NCBI GenBank assembly: GCA_032158295.1
Contig: CM063247.1
Location: forward strand, 22,062,358 to 22,126,357
DNA: 64,000 nt
Origin: Pycnopodia helianthoides
Lineage: Eukaryota > Echinodermata > Asteroidea > Forcipulatida > Asteriidae
Reading direction: 5' to 3'
The position numbers and the translations under genes are program-made. Each line of letters starts with the position of its first letter. Position 1 is the first letter of the stretch. The notes beneath the pieces were generated by a model that ran no database searches, had not been told where the DNA came from, and saw only the letters and a list, made by a program, of their open reading frames with translations. Of this stretch, positions 51,601 to 63,944 are shown piece after piece.

Positions 51601-54600
51601 AAAATGCAAACGGGATTGTTACAAATTTAGTCACGGTTCAATTACAGAAACACACTAAACTGTTTTGCCGTTGGCACTGGACGGACGTATAATTTGTACA
51701 CTCAATACTGAAGAGTTATAATAATTATTAAAATGAATATGATACATTTTCAAATCTAAAACGCCAATTTATGTATTACAATGAACAGAAGTGATTAAAT
51801 CTATGAAAGAATTGTCTTTAACCTTAGCATGCCTTCTTTTCTTTCAGAGTTACTACAGATAGCAGGAATCAGTAGCCAAGGTAGCGCTTTAGGAGCATCA
51901 TCACTGCAGCAGCAGCAGCAACAGCAACAGCAGCAGCAGTCCGGACAGGGTAGCGAGTCCGAGCGGCAGCTGCGTGGCAGCGGGCTGCTAGACGCTCAAC
52001 AGTATGAGCTGAGGCTAGAGAAGAGTAACATCTTACTGCTTGGACCCACTGGATCAGGTAGCTACACCGACACCAAACAATTCCTTCTGGGAGACTTGTC
52101 CAGTTCCCATAGTACCCCTAGTATTCCTATCAGGCATGATATTTTTCATACTTGAATCTCATTTCCGGATTTTTTGCCCTCAGAAAAAAAATCAACAAAA
52201 TTGTTATGAAATAGCCTGAAATGTCTACAAAAGCCTATACCTCCACCATATATGCACATTTAGGTCAGCCCTTGTACTCAATCAAATTGTCCTACTTTTT
52301 TTCGAGGGCCAAAAGTCATGCCTGCCCTATTCTGTAAGTTTTTATAAATAAGTCAAAATGAACTTTCTAATTTCAGTGCAACAGGTGGTCAAGTTTTGTG
52401 TTTTGATGTTATCATGGTAATTAATATGAAAAGATTGGGTAATAATGTTCTTATAGCTCAAAATCGCTCTCCTCCTATGAGCAAAAGAGTGTTCTGGATA
52501 ACTGTTATTTGACTCTTATGTTCAACATTTGCATCTTGTCCTTGGTTGCTTTCTCACATTGTACATCTATACCTAAACCACTTGCTTTCATCACAAACTG
52601 TTCTCAGGCACTGCCCCGTCAGTTACATGTGGCCATTAAGTGAATGTTCTCTTGTAGTTTTTTTTTCTTCCTGGCAACAGTATGTTTGCCATTGCTGTGT
52701 GTTTTTACAAGACATTCCTGCTAAACCAAGTACTTCTAAGCTTGAGCCTGGACTGAATCTTGAACCTTGAACTGTTGAACCTTGAACCTTGACCTTTTTT
52801 GTGGGGGTCGTTGATGATTGTAGCCTACGTAATCCTGTTTTGTGTCCGATGACAGACCCGCTGCAACCCTTTAAATATTTTCTCACACAGGTAAAACACT
52901 GATGGCCCAGACCATAGCACAGTGCCTGGATGTACCCTTTGCCATCTGCGACTGCACCACACTGACCCAGGCTGGCTATGTGGGAGAGGACATTGAGTCC
53001 GTCATTGCCAAACTCCTGATTGATGCCAACTTCAACGTGGAGAAAGCACAGCAAGGTATTTGAGCTGATCAGTGTATAAAATAACTTATAGAGACAATAT
53101 GAAACGCCCTATGTATTGCTTCCAGCTGGTTTCTCACAAATGTTTTCTATATTTTGAAAGCAAATATAATTTCTGCTCTAAAATGAGGTATGTATTCCAA
53201 CAAACCAAAACACCAGCTATGTTCAGTACTAAAATCCATTTGTAGAAGGTAATGCTGTTTTGAAGAATTTGCATGAGTGAAATCAGTCTATATCAAGTAA
53301 TATTTCCAGTTTGTGATATATATTTTAATACGCAGAAGATTTCATTGAAATTAGGCGTAGCCTTTTTTATGCCCATTTTGTTTGGGGGAAAAATACATTT
53401 ATTTTTGGCCCTCTTTTCAGGCATTATCTTCTTGGATGAGGTTGACAAAATTGGCTGCGTGCCAGGGATACACCAGCTGCGTGACGTCGGCGGCGAGGGT
53501 GTCCAACAGGGTCTCCTCAAGATGCTAGAAGGCACGGTGGTCAGCGTGCCGGAGCGCAGCTCCGTAAGCTGCGTGGGGAGAGCGTGCCGGTGGACACCAC
53601 CAACATCTTGTTTGTTGCGTCCGGCGCATTCAACGGGCTGGACCGTATCGTCAGCAGGAGAAAGCAGGAGAAGGTAAGGACCTTCGCATGAAGACTTGAT
53701 TTGCGTACTGGAATCGTTGAATTGACATTGCAGAATTTATTACTGCAAACAATTCTAGCTAGTTTAACCTCTATTTTATGCCAGCAAAATAATCAATGCA
53801 GTGTTACAAAAATATGGTAAAATCTAACGCTGTGTAGCCAATAAAATGTAGACTGTGCGCCCAAGCAAGTGTTTTCTCTATTAATAGTGATGTTTCATTC
53901 TGCTGATGAAGAAAACCTCGGAACTCAAATGAGTTGTAGACAAAAAAAATTGACAAAACTTTGTGCTAAATTGTGCTTACAGTATCTTGGATTTGGAGCT
54001 CCAGCCAATATCAGCCAGGGGCGACGTGCAGCAACCAATGCTGATCTGTCCAACCAATCCGCTCCGACCGATACCAAAATAGACAATGAGGAGCGGGATG
54101 CCCTCTTGAGGCAAGTTGAGTCCAGGGATATGATCGAGTTCGGAATGATCCCTGAGTTTGTGGGTCGTATCCCGATCACAGTGAGCTTGTCCTCATTGGA
54201 TGAGGCAATGTTGCTACGTATCTTGAAGGAGCCCAGGAATGCCATTGTTCCTCAGTTTGAGATGCTTTTCAAGATGGACAATGTAAGTTGAAGTCGTCGT
54301 CGTTTCTTTTAGTCAGGGTGGTGTTCACCATTTTTTGTATAAATCGCAAGTTATTCAATTGATGTTATGAACTATACACTGGTTATTTTGCTTTTGAGAC
54401 CTTGGTTAAGATGGCTGATAAAGGCCAGCCTGGCTACAATGGCGGTGCGCCGCATCGATACCTCTCGTCACTAACCCCTGGAAGGGATGCACTGAAAAAC
54501 AACGCTGAATGGCGCCCAGAAGTGCCTGCTTTGCGCGCGAGCTTGTTAAAAACTTTTAACACTACTTTTTGATATGCTTAGCATGCGCGTGTCAAAATGC

Positions 54601-55656
54601 AAGTACTTTGATGTGATTAAAAAAAAAAGAACCATTTTTTATATGATCACCTTAAACTGCATACAGTTGGACATGTCACAAGATCAAAGAAGAATGAGGG
54701 GGGGACTGGTAGCTCTTAGACTTTTTTGCAGGCTACCATACCTAAGTGCACATGTAGAGTGGATAGGCCACAGGCCTATTTAAAAATGCCATATACTGGC
54801 ACATTTTAACTAACTGACACAAGGGGTTATGAGCGAGCTCATCACCCTTGAGAATGAGGTTGGATCAAGGTCAACATGAAAGCTTTGAGCAAAGTCATAA
54901 TAATCATTCTAACTTGGAAAGGAACTACTTAACATGGCAAGATTTTTGAAATCAACTTCACCCTTTGTTTTCAGTGTACACTAAACATAACTGCAGATGC
55001 TCTATCATATATTGCCAAGATGGCCCTGGAGAGGAAGACAGGAGCTCGAGGTCTACGCTCAATCATGGTGAGACAAACTTTGCAACCTTTAACCACTTTG
55101 GGTCTGTATTCTGAAGAAAAAAAATTGTGCCTACCCACACTATTATTTTTTAGAACTATTTTGAGCTTCTTGAGTAATCGTTCATGGAACAGTAATTTTA
55201 TTAACCCGGTTACTGGTCCATTTGTTTAATTCCTTGAACCATCTTGGCTCTCTTTTACTCCTGGGCAAAGAGAAGCAATCATAGTTAAGTGCCTTGACAG
55301 GGATTCCAACACACACCCCAATGATTTTGTCGTCAGAACTTAAGTCCGATACACTGAGACTGCTCAGCAACAAAACTTGTCAAATTGTAGAATTCCTGTA
55401 AAACTTTTTTTTTTTTTTAAATAGACCACAGAAACTAAATGATATTAAAAGTCAATCCAGTCAAATGAGATTAATTTATTTCCCTTTTCTGTTTTCTTCT
55501 CAGGAGAAAATTCTTTTAGAACCCATGTTTGACGTACCTGGCTCGGACATAGAAGAGGTTGTAATTGACGAGGCTGTGGTCAAATTAGAGAAGCCCCCTC
55601 ATTATAACAGGAGACCTTACTCGGAATCAGTTGAACGCCAGGAAGCAGTCAACTAA
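48666..55656 (+). CDS. CLPX: ATP-dependent Clp protease ATP-binding subunit ClpX-like, mitochondrial
   Basis: Ten exons: 48,666-48,756, 49,135-49,449, 50,333-50,466, 51,023-51,191, 51,848-52,057, 52,891-53,055, 53,421-53,673, 53,983-54,282, 54,975-55,067 and 55,504-55,656. Corrected length is about 627 aa, against 633 in human. Exon 1 is Arg-rich and free of acidic residues ([20 protein letters not shown]), a matrix-targeting presequence; its phase and GTAAGT donor decide it. Exons 2-3 give the zinc-binding region (CPKCGDPC…CEKCHHFF). Walker A GPTGSGKT spans exons 5/6, the pore loop GYVGED is in exon 6, Walker B FLDEVDK in exon 7, the ClpP-docking LGFG loop in exon 8 and sensor-2 GARGLR in exon 9. 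It unfolds matrix proteins for ClpP. Exon 5 has a polyQ run. Exon 7 lacks one base after VPERSS, so the frame breaks. Confidence 0.93.
49513..49735 (-). mobile_element. MITE family B relative in CLPX intron 2
   Basis: After TTAA (49,509-49,512) it reads AGGGAAGGTATGCAATTGGT, the complement of the MITE B right end. It continues through TTGGTTAGAAGTACAGCAGC and the palindrome GAAACGTTTCTC near 49,700. The far end is not clear. Confidence 0.6.
50712..50923 (-). mobile_element. tRNA-derived SINE with intact head, CLPX intron 3
   Basis: Minus-strand head GGCGGACGGGTTGGCGTAGTGG gives an A box (TGGCGTAGTGG, 50,913-50,903), and GGTTCGAATCC gives a perfect B box (50,870-50,860). A non-tRNA body follows with a GGGGTTTTCG and TTCTTCATGGGG segment. 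Most complete pol III promoter in the window. Confidence 0.75.
51829..52155 (+). other. CLPX: CLPX exon 5 with CAG/CAA polyglutamine tract
   Basis: Within exon 5 (51,848-52,057) the codons at about 51,908-51,940 give eleven Gln in a row from mixed CAG and CAA. The tract lies in the family's variable linker before the Walker A motif, where vertebrate proteins also have several Gln. The frame continues past the donor GGATCAG|GTAGCT into intron, which is not coding. Confidence 0.75.
55190..55373 (-). mobile_element. SINE remnant in CLPX intron 9
   Basis: Minus-strand text …TTGGAATCCCTGTCAAGGCA then TTAACTATGATTGCTTCTCT and CCAGGAGTAAAAGAGAGCCA parallels the body of the plus-strand SINE at 59.1 kb. 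Its B box has decayed. Confidence 0.6.
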
Positions 55657-57018
55657 ATACCTAGCCTTTAAGTAAGGCGCGTGTGGCATCTGGGACAGCG
55701 AACTGCAAAAATTTTTAAAACGCCACTGACTTTAAAACTTCACGACTTGGTTAAAGGCACTCACTGCTTCACCACATTACAGGCCTGGAATTTTATCTTT
55801 GAGAGGGCAAGGCCATTTTTCATTTTGCAAAGGGCACTTCCATTGGAAAATCTTGCAAGTCTATGTGAAATTTTTGAAGGGGTACCAAGGCCAAGACCAG
55901 GGCAACAGAGGCCATGGCCTCCATGTAATTCCAGGCCCGAAATCATGTTGTTTTGGGGTTTATTTCATGCTGGGCAAATGAGATGCCACACGCACCTTGA
56001 CTAAAGGCTACAAAAACATAGCTCAAGGATCTACCAGCCAAGCATTGTAAAAAATATTTTTTGGAGCACAAGGGAAGGTACAACAGAACTAAAACTATGG
56101 GTAACAGTTTTGGATTGTTAGGGGAAAAGTGCCTTGTGAGCATTTCAAAGAAATGACAAAAAACCAAATGATAATGGAAAAAACCTAGATGATAAAAAAT
56201 CCGTTATTCAAATAGACCTTAGTACTGATGACGTCACAGTTTGTTTACCACTTTGCAGAAGAACTGGAAACCAATTGCGTCTCCGCACAACTGTCGTGAA
56301 CGCAGTACCCAGTAAGCAATGCAGTAGAACAAACCATGACGTCATCAGTAGAGGGGTCTGCTGCCAATAGACTTAAAAAAGATCCAGACAAACTAAATCC
56401 CAAAGGCTTTTTTTTTCACTCTCTTCTTGACATAATAAATTCTGCAGTTTATTGTGATTTTGGCTCTACACTCTTGCAGTACCATAGACCTGAACGACAA
56501 CGTTGTACCTTCCCTGGTATACCGATCTTTTATATGGTCTTAACGTAGTGAAAAAGAAACCATTGATTAAAATATTGTGTAAATAAACTTGCATTTGCAC
56601 CCAGTTACTGAGATTCGGATAACCGTGTAAGAGTAACTTGGAAAGAATACTCCATTTTCAGTGATCCTTTACCGGAAATGTACGTCTGATTTGGCATCAA
56701 ATTGGTCACATCATTTTAGAAAAGAAATACGTAAACAAACAAAAAATATTGATGAATTATTTGGATGACCAATGTTTAATTGCTTTTACAAAGTACAAAG
56801 GTTAAAACCAAAATAATATTTTAATACTGTGTACACTTACATATTTCATGAAGACTATTGTAAAATATCTAGCCTTTACTGAAGCTATATTCATTTTTTT
56901 GTTTTTCTTAATAGTGTGCATTATTAAAATAAACAGATGGACATCCAGAGACATTAAACAAGGCATATTTAAATTTGGGAACCTTTTTTTCACTGTAAAA
57001 CAGCTTAGAGTTATCTCA

Positions 57019-57051
<33 letters not shown>

Positions 57052-57110
57052 TGTCTGAATTCAAACTTAAATGTGTGGGCATATTCAAAAGTAGCTTCCT
57101 TTTTTTTTCC
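55657..57110 (+). other. CLPX 3' flank / probable 3' UTR
   Basis: No coding region. AATAAA signals occur at 56,434 and 56,582, either of which could end the CLPX transcript. A 28-base T run lies near 57,019-57,046. Short frames at 55,681-56,004 and 56,848-57,048 are not recognised. Confidence 0.4.
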
Positions 57111-57719
57111 CCCTGGAAATTTATTTGAGTATGGTTTACTTTTTAAAATAAAGTTTTGAGGAGGTTTACATTTTTTGGGGGAGGAGGTATTTAGAGGATG
57201 TTCAGTCTCTTAAATCATTCATTCATTATGTGAAACTGACATTGGAAAGTTTAAGTGACACATTTGGTAAATACAGAAAATGTATCTAATTTTGTTTTCA
57301 TGCTCAACTTGGGAGTAGAAACAAGTAGTTTTGGTCTCGCGTGTCCAAACTTGATGTTTAAAAACAGTTGAATCGTTAGGTTTTTTTTGTGTTTTTTTTC
57401 CCCACTATTTTCTTGTGACTCCGATGACCGATTGAGCTTAAAGTTTCACAGGTTTTTTATGTCACGTATATGTTGGGTCACATACAGTATTATAGTGTGG
57501 ACGTTGGTCATTGATAATTACCAATGTACAAGTTTTTTCATTTTGTTTCTCATAAGAACATGATGCAGAAAATTTCTCTCTTCAAAAATGCAATTATCAC
57601 TTGTGATCAATAATGCAATTAACATTGGAAGACATGCTCCAATGTCCTGGAGCTGCTGTAGGTAACTTACGGTGTGAGGAGGGTTAGGAGTTTTTAAATC
57701 AGACTTTAAAGGGGCAAGT

Positions 57720-58082
57720 TGCCTTCGGATTGGGTGTTTTGGGCTATAAACAGCATTTGCTAAGAAGGGAATATGGTTGGAAAGATATTTTTAAAGTAGA
57801 ATATAATGATTCACATAAATATCCCTTGAAATTGTGTGGTTTTTGTTAAATTTCATGACAGAGCACAGTCCCCTATTTTAATTGTTGAACCAAATTTTGT
57901 ACTCCACAAAATGTTGGTGTATGTTCCGCTGGTCGTATTTCAAGAGGCAAATCTGTTTTTCTAATCACTACTCACTAATTACAAAACATCGTAGGTGTTA
58001 CTGTGCATGAACAAATTTTGAAAAGGATAAGGAGAAATTCGAAACAGCAACATTTGAAGAGATTTGAGGGCAATGTGCCCCT
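57720..58082. mobile_element. MITE family D (TTAA target, 363 bp)
   Basis: Starts AGGGGCAAGTTGCCTTCGG and ends GGGCAATGTGCCCCT, flanked by TTAA at 57,716-57,719 and 58,083-58,086. Only the outer dozen bases match well as inverted repeats. No coding capacity. Confidence 0.75.
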
Positions 58083-59089
58083 TTAAAGTGTCATGTGCTG
58101 AGTAATTTAGTCAAACATCTGTAAAACTGTTAGATAGACAATTTCAGTATTTTCTTTGTTGTAATTTTTATTCAATCAGTGCATAACGGATCATAATTAA
58201 AATTCAACCAGTGTCTTGAATGTTGAGTTTCAATTGCATTGTTTATTTCTACACAGAATGTAGTGGAAGCAACTGGCCTGAGGTGTGTTTTTGTTGCTAT
58301 ACTTTATAGACTACTTATAGGTATGACCACCGTTTGGTTCTTGTCAAGGTGATGGTGATTTACAGACAAGTTATGAAGAATTATACAAAAAAGAGTCACT
58401 TGTGAAAGTTTCAGTTGAATACAGCGCCTACTTATTGAGAAAACAACAGAGACCTGTCAAGGTATTTTCGTCAAGAACGTAAAACAAAACCATCCACATT
58501 TTTATAGCAAAGTGACAGCGGGTACCAGCGGCACATCTGGCCGTACTGAAGGCAGCGTTCAAATGACACCAAAGACATTTTCAAAGGTTCCTGCGGGCGA
58601 TCTTTGGAGATTCAAATTTGTTGACATACTTTAACTGATTTCTAATCAATGGCATCACTTCAGACGATATCATTTTGAAAATAGTATATATTACAATCTT
58701 TACAATAGTAGGCTTTCGGATAAAAATTACAGAGTTTTTCGGGTTCATATTACCAAAGTATGACCATGCAAAATGGTTTGATTAAAGTCGGACATGATGC
58801 AGTGCTTTATTCAACTGAGCTCCAACCCCAATATCTTGGGGTCACGAAAGCACCACTAAGGTAGCAGTGGTTGGATGTCGAAACATACAGTCAAAATAGA
58901 ACTCATTTTCATGAGAAACTATATGGCTTTTAATACCATGTGACAACAGCAGAGATTAAAACCACGAAGTGAAGATCAAGCAACCACAAGAGGATGCTTA
59001 TAGAATGAACTGGAGAAAATCACTTGGATTGTCTTTTTAGATGAGTTGACAATAATGCCATTGACAATAATTTGTGCCGACATTATGCT

Positions 59090-59395
59090 TTTCTGTTCAG
59101 CAGAGTGTGGGTTCGAATCCCGGTCGTGACACCCGTGTCCCTGAGCAAGACACTTTACTATAATTGCTTCTCTCCACCCAGGGGTAAAATGGGTACCTGT
59201 GAGGGCAGAGATGGTTCTTGTGATTGATTTAGCTTAGTGCGCTACATATTTGGCAGCATTTTTACATACTCCCAGGGAGCCGAGATGGTTTAAGGAATGA
59301 AATGGCCCAGTGATCAGGGTAATAATGTCGGAGACATGGTGTATAAAGCGCTATATAAAAACCGAATACTATTATTATTGTTATAGCAATTCAGA
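59090..59395 (+). mobile_element. tRNA-derived SINE, plus strand
   Basis: GGTTCGAATCC (59,110-59,120) is a perfect pol III B box. The body reads CCCTGAGCAAGACACTTTAC, GGGTAAAATGGGTACCTGTG and CAGGGAGCCGAGATGG. The 3' end is AAGCGCTATATAAAAACCGA then (TAT)n, the tail style of marine-invertebrate SINEs. The A box region is degraded. Confidence 0.75.
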
Positions 59396-60496
59396 AGGAT
59401 ACACATAATGATCAACCTAAGCTGTCAGAGATTCCCCCCCCCCCAACCCAGCAAGAGAAATCTCTTTCCCCAATGAAGTTATCAATGCCTAACACCTATC
59501 ATAAATAGAAAAGGACACAAATATTGTCAGTCACAGTTATTTATTCAAAACCCAGTCTTTTAATTTTATTATTTTTAATTTTGTTTTATTCAATTGCAAT
59601 ATTATGCACCAACAGCATGCATAAAAAAAAATTATTATTCCATTTCAAGCAAAAACTATATTACTCATATTGAAGCCTTAGTTTAGTTTGGTGGTTTTAA
59701 AAAAAAAAAAAACAATAGGCCAGGTATAAACATGAATTCTTTACAAAGATCGATAGATCTACTTCCATGACCTGACATAACAGTTTGGACTTTAGAGTAT
59801 TTATCATGGCAAACATGATGATTTGTTGAATGCCCTAAAAATTACCTGATATTTTCAAATAACAATGGAATAAGTACAATAATCTCCAGAAGATAAACAC
59901 GTTTGAGTGCCCTATTATGCCAACTGCAACCACAAAAGTTAGACTTGAAGTCAAGTCTAGCATTTGCCACAACTTGACCTCCTAGACATTTGGAATGCAG
60001 ATTTCATGCATGACGGCCACCGAGGTCAACCTGAATACATTCAAGCTAGAGTACCTGACATGCCAGAGGTCAAACGGCAAACATTTAAAGTCAACAATAA
60101 ACATGCACATGCCGGTTTGAATCGTGACATTCAAAGAAAAGATTAACAAATTAAAGCAAAGAACACAACCACCATTGTGGAGTTTGTTGCATGGCAGCTT
60201 ATTTTAAAGTTAATAACTTTGGTAATGCTTGGTATGAAAGATAGAGAACATGTGGGTTGGGTTCAATTACATGTATGTGTTTTTTTTCATTTTAAAAAGC
60301 ACCTTTAATCACTTGTCCAAAACTTTCCACAACTTTTTAGGGAATAGCATACATTCTAAATTCAAATCTTTGACATAATAAATACATATGTTGAAAATAA
60401 AAATTTATCAAAAAATTGTGGACTTTTTGTTTGTATCCGCAATGCAAAGTGGTTAGGTATACATTTATTGAAAAGCACAGATATGGCCCAGTTTCA

Positions 60497-60660
60497 TAGG
60501 CCCTTTTCGAATCCACGGCTTCGGCTCCGGATTGGGCTTCAGGCCCAGTTTTCTTGTCTGAAACACTGACCGCAAAGCATGCGTAAGTTAAAATAATTGA
60601 GGGAGCCTAGCTAGCCTGAGCCGATTTTGGAGCCGAAGCCGTGATTTCGAAAAGGGCCAT
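60497..60660. mobile_element. short MITE, 30-bp inverted ends
   Basis: GGCCCTTTTCGAATCCACGG and its inverted partner CCGTGATTTCGAAAAGGGCC bound about 160 bp, continuing inward as CTTCGGCTCC/GGAGCCGAAG. Flanking ATA on both sides may be a 3-bp target duplication, which would fit PIF/Harbinger-type insertion. Confidence 0.7.
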
Positions 60661-60839
60661 AGATTCTGTTTGACTATAGATCGCATGAGTTAACTAATCA
60701 TGCTTTACACTGGATCAGCCATACCACCATAATCAGGGTCCAACAGTTTGGATGTTGATTTATGATGCTTCTGGATTTTGTAAGAGCGGGGAAGTAAACC
60801 GCTCAAGAGAGATAGGGTTGTGTAAAAACTAATAAAAAA

Positions 60840-61860
60840 TTAGATTGCATAAAAAAATATCACAAATTATGTCAATTTTCTTCTTCGCTGTTTGCTGTTG
60901 TTGTTATTGCTTTGCCCCCGCCCCCGCCCCCAAGGTTATGACTTTGGTAATGCTTGCAATGAAAACATTAATAAATAAATTTACAAAAAAGGTTAAATAT
61001 GAATACATAAAGGAATTTTTTTTCATCTTCCTTAAAAGCACCTGAAGAGTTTTTGAAAATTTTTAAGGAAACCAATGTGTGAATGAAATACAGATACTTT
61101 AACTCCGATGCTACAATCCTGGTCATAACGGCTAATGTTGGGTCTCAATGCCCGGTGGTCTGCACTCTAGCTGGGGTAGTTACTATTAGGCCAAGCAAAA
61201 AAGAATACCAGTTGATCGTTCAGGTTTTTAAAAAAAGAGGAAGATGAGGGCCTTTTTATTTTGTATTTCTTTCGAAGGTGACCGCTAAACATTTTATATT
61301 CAAACCGGCCACCAATTCTTCAGTTAACTTCACCACTTACTTTCTGTAGTTACTAAAGTTCTAAAACATGGGTAAGTTAATGAAAAATACACAGAAAATG
61401 TGTCTTTTTGAAGAAAAAAAGTAAAATAAAAAATAATAATAAAAAGGATGCGGCCTCAAAAAAGGATGAAGGGGACAATCAACTGGTATTTTTTTTATTT
61501 GGCCTTATGGTTATTATTATAGTTATTCGTATCTATTTGGCCAAGATTTCAACTAACACACAACAATAAATGAAACTAACTGTTTAAATATTTTTACTAA
61601 TGTGAGACTCGAAAGCCTGTTAATCCTATCTTAGAATGGGAGTAGAATCCTACACAAATACATCAAAAAATTATGACAACATTGAGCAGGGAAGTGGGGG
61701 GACAGGAGGGTATATTAGTTATAAGGTGGGCCAGGCCTTTAGGCGAGTCCACTTTTCTCCAGTAGACGATCAGAGTATACTAATCAGTTGTCCAGTTGTT
61801 AAACCACTTGGTCTGATCAGAACCACAGAACCATAACTCATAGGAAGCAAATTTTCATTT
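60840..61860. other. non-genic, no feature recognised
   Basis: AT-rich with homopolymer runs. Short frames at 60,845 and 61,636 carry no motif. The phrase GACTTTGGTAATGCTTGCAA near 60,940 echoes AACTTTGGTAATGCTTGGTA near 60,216, a weak dispersed repeat. Confidence 0.4.
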
Positions 61861-62590
61861 ATGTGGTGTTACTGCAAACCTTACTAGATTGTAGCTCCAC
61901 CATGCAAAGTTTCAAATTGTACTTATGTACGTGGTGTTACCGTAAACCTTACTAGATTGTAGCTCCACCATGCAAAGTTTCAAATTGTACTTATGTACGT
62001 GGTGTTACCGTAAACCTTACTAGATTGTAGCTCCACCATGCAAAGTTTCAAATTGTACTTATGTACGTGGTGTTACCGTAAACCTTACTAGATTGTAGCT
62101 CCACCATGCAAAGTTGCAAATTCTACTTATGTACGTGGTGTTACCGTAAACCTTACTAGATTGTAGCCCCACCATGCAAAGTTTCAAATTGTACTTATGT
62201 ACGTGGTGTTACCGTAAACCTTACTAGATTGTAGCTCCACCATGCAAAGTTGCAAATTCTACTTATGTACGTGGTGTTACCGTAAACCTTACTAGATTGT
62301 AGCTCCACCATGCAAAGTTTCAAATCCTACTCATGTACACTGTGTTACTGCAAACCTTACTAGATTGTAGCTCCACCATGCAAAGTTTCAAATTCTACTT
62401 GTGTACGTGGTGTTACCGTAAACCTTACTAGATTGTAGCTCCACCATGCAAAGTTTCAAATTCTACTTGTGTACGTGGTGTTAACGTAAACCTTACTAGA
62501 TTGTATCTCCACCATGCAGAGTTTTCAAATCCTACTCATGCACATGGTGTTACTGCAAACCTTACTAGATTGTATCTCAAAGTGCAAGAT
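61861..62590. repeat. 68-bp satellite, about 10.6 units
   Basis: Units of GTGGTGTTACCGTAAACCTT, ACTAGATTGTAGCTCCACCA, TGCAAAGTTTCAAATTGTAC and TTATGTAC repeat with few changes. Edge units are more diverged (CTGCAAACC, ACTCATGTACAC), as expected if unequal exchange keeps the centre uniform. Confidence 0.95.
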
Positions 62591-63570
62591 TTCAACTCCC
62601 ACTAAATATTAAGTACACAAATGCTTAATAATATTAATAATAATACATGTAGTGTTATGAGTCAATAGTAGTGTGCAGCTATTAGACTTGATAAGATATT
62701 ATATATCTGGAAAACATAAAATACCAAATGTATTTCTAATTTGGATCACTAAACATTATTTTTCATTAATTAGGTAATAATTACCAAACCAAATAACAGA
62801 TTCATTAAAATCTTATTTCATATGAGGTGGATGCACAATCAAGGTATTAGTCAAGACATTCAAATCATCACAAGTTAACTGAAAAAAAATAAATTAAATA
62901 ATTGACACAAAGTACAGTATAATATTTAGCCAGGTAGGTAGTTCAGTAATAAATACAACATGGATTGTCACATTTTGAAAATAAGTTCAGGCACCTTTTG
63001 ATCAAGATTTTTAAATAATTATTTCAGTTTTGTCAGGTATGTTGTAATTTTGTCAAACACATTTGTTCTGGTAAAAAAAACCAATTCATTCGGTGAAACC
63101 TTAAACATTTCACCTTGATGCTCATGCCAAACAAACACTGACAAGTGCAAATGATGGAAGACATTCAGCTTTTGACAATTTGATCAAGTTAGTATGGAGA
63201 AAAAAATATTTCACAGCAAAAACGTCAAATCCATGCACGTTAAGCGAAGAGGTGACAGCGGGTACCAGCCGCCTCTCTCTGGCCGCAGCATTCACGAATG
63301 GACACCAACCCTCAGACATCTGAGAAACCATTTATGGGATTTCAAAGGGACATCATTTCGCAGGATGTTTTACCTACCATTACCTTCTTTATATCAAGTA
63401 AGCTTTCATATAGAAATTACATTCTGGGTCATTACCAAACGACCACCCTACCTCTAGGTAAAAACTGTATTGAAAATAAAAGTGTTTGTACCTGCACACA
63501 AATAAATACATTTCAAACATTTTAAACAGAATATGACTATTTCAAGGTAACTGTTTCTTTACCATTTTGT
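62591..63570. other. non-genic flank, no feature recognised
   Basis: AT-rich sequence with no recognisable exon. The frame at 63,194-63,525 shares GGTGACAGCGGGTACCAGCC with GTGACAGCGGGTACCAGCGG near 58,510, so both are parts of a dispersed repeat rather than a gene. Confidence 0.4.
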
Positions 63571-63575
63571 TTTAA

Positions 63576-63944
63576 AGACACTGGACACCTTTGGTAATTG
63601 TCAAAGACCAGTCTTCTCACTTTGTGTATCTCAACATATGCACAAAATAACAAACCTGTGAAAATTTGAACTCAATTGGTCGTCAAAGTTGCGAGATAAT
63701 AATGGAAGAAAAAACACCCTTGTCTCACGAAGTTGTGTGCTTTCAGTTGCTTGATTTCGAGACCTCACGCGTGAGGTCTCAAAATCAATTCAAATATTTT
63801 ACTTCTTTCTCAAAAACTACCTTACTTCAGAGGGAGCCGTTTCTCACAATGTCTTATACTATCAACAGCTCTCCATTACCCGTTACCAAGTAAATTTTTA
63901 TGCCAACAACTATTTTGAGTAATTACCAATAGTGTCCAGTGCCT
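63576..63944. mobile_element. MITE family C (TTAA target, 369 bp)
   Basis: Starts AGACACTGGACACCTTTGGT and ends ACCAATAGTGTCCAGTGCCT, flanked by TTAA (63,572-63,575 and 63,945-63,948). The centre is the perfect palindrome GAGACCTCACGCGTGAGGTC at about 63,760. It carries the shared core on the minus strand (63,632-63,667). Confidence 0.85.
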
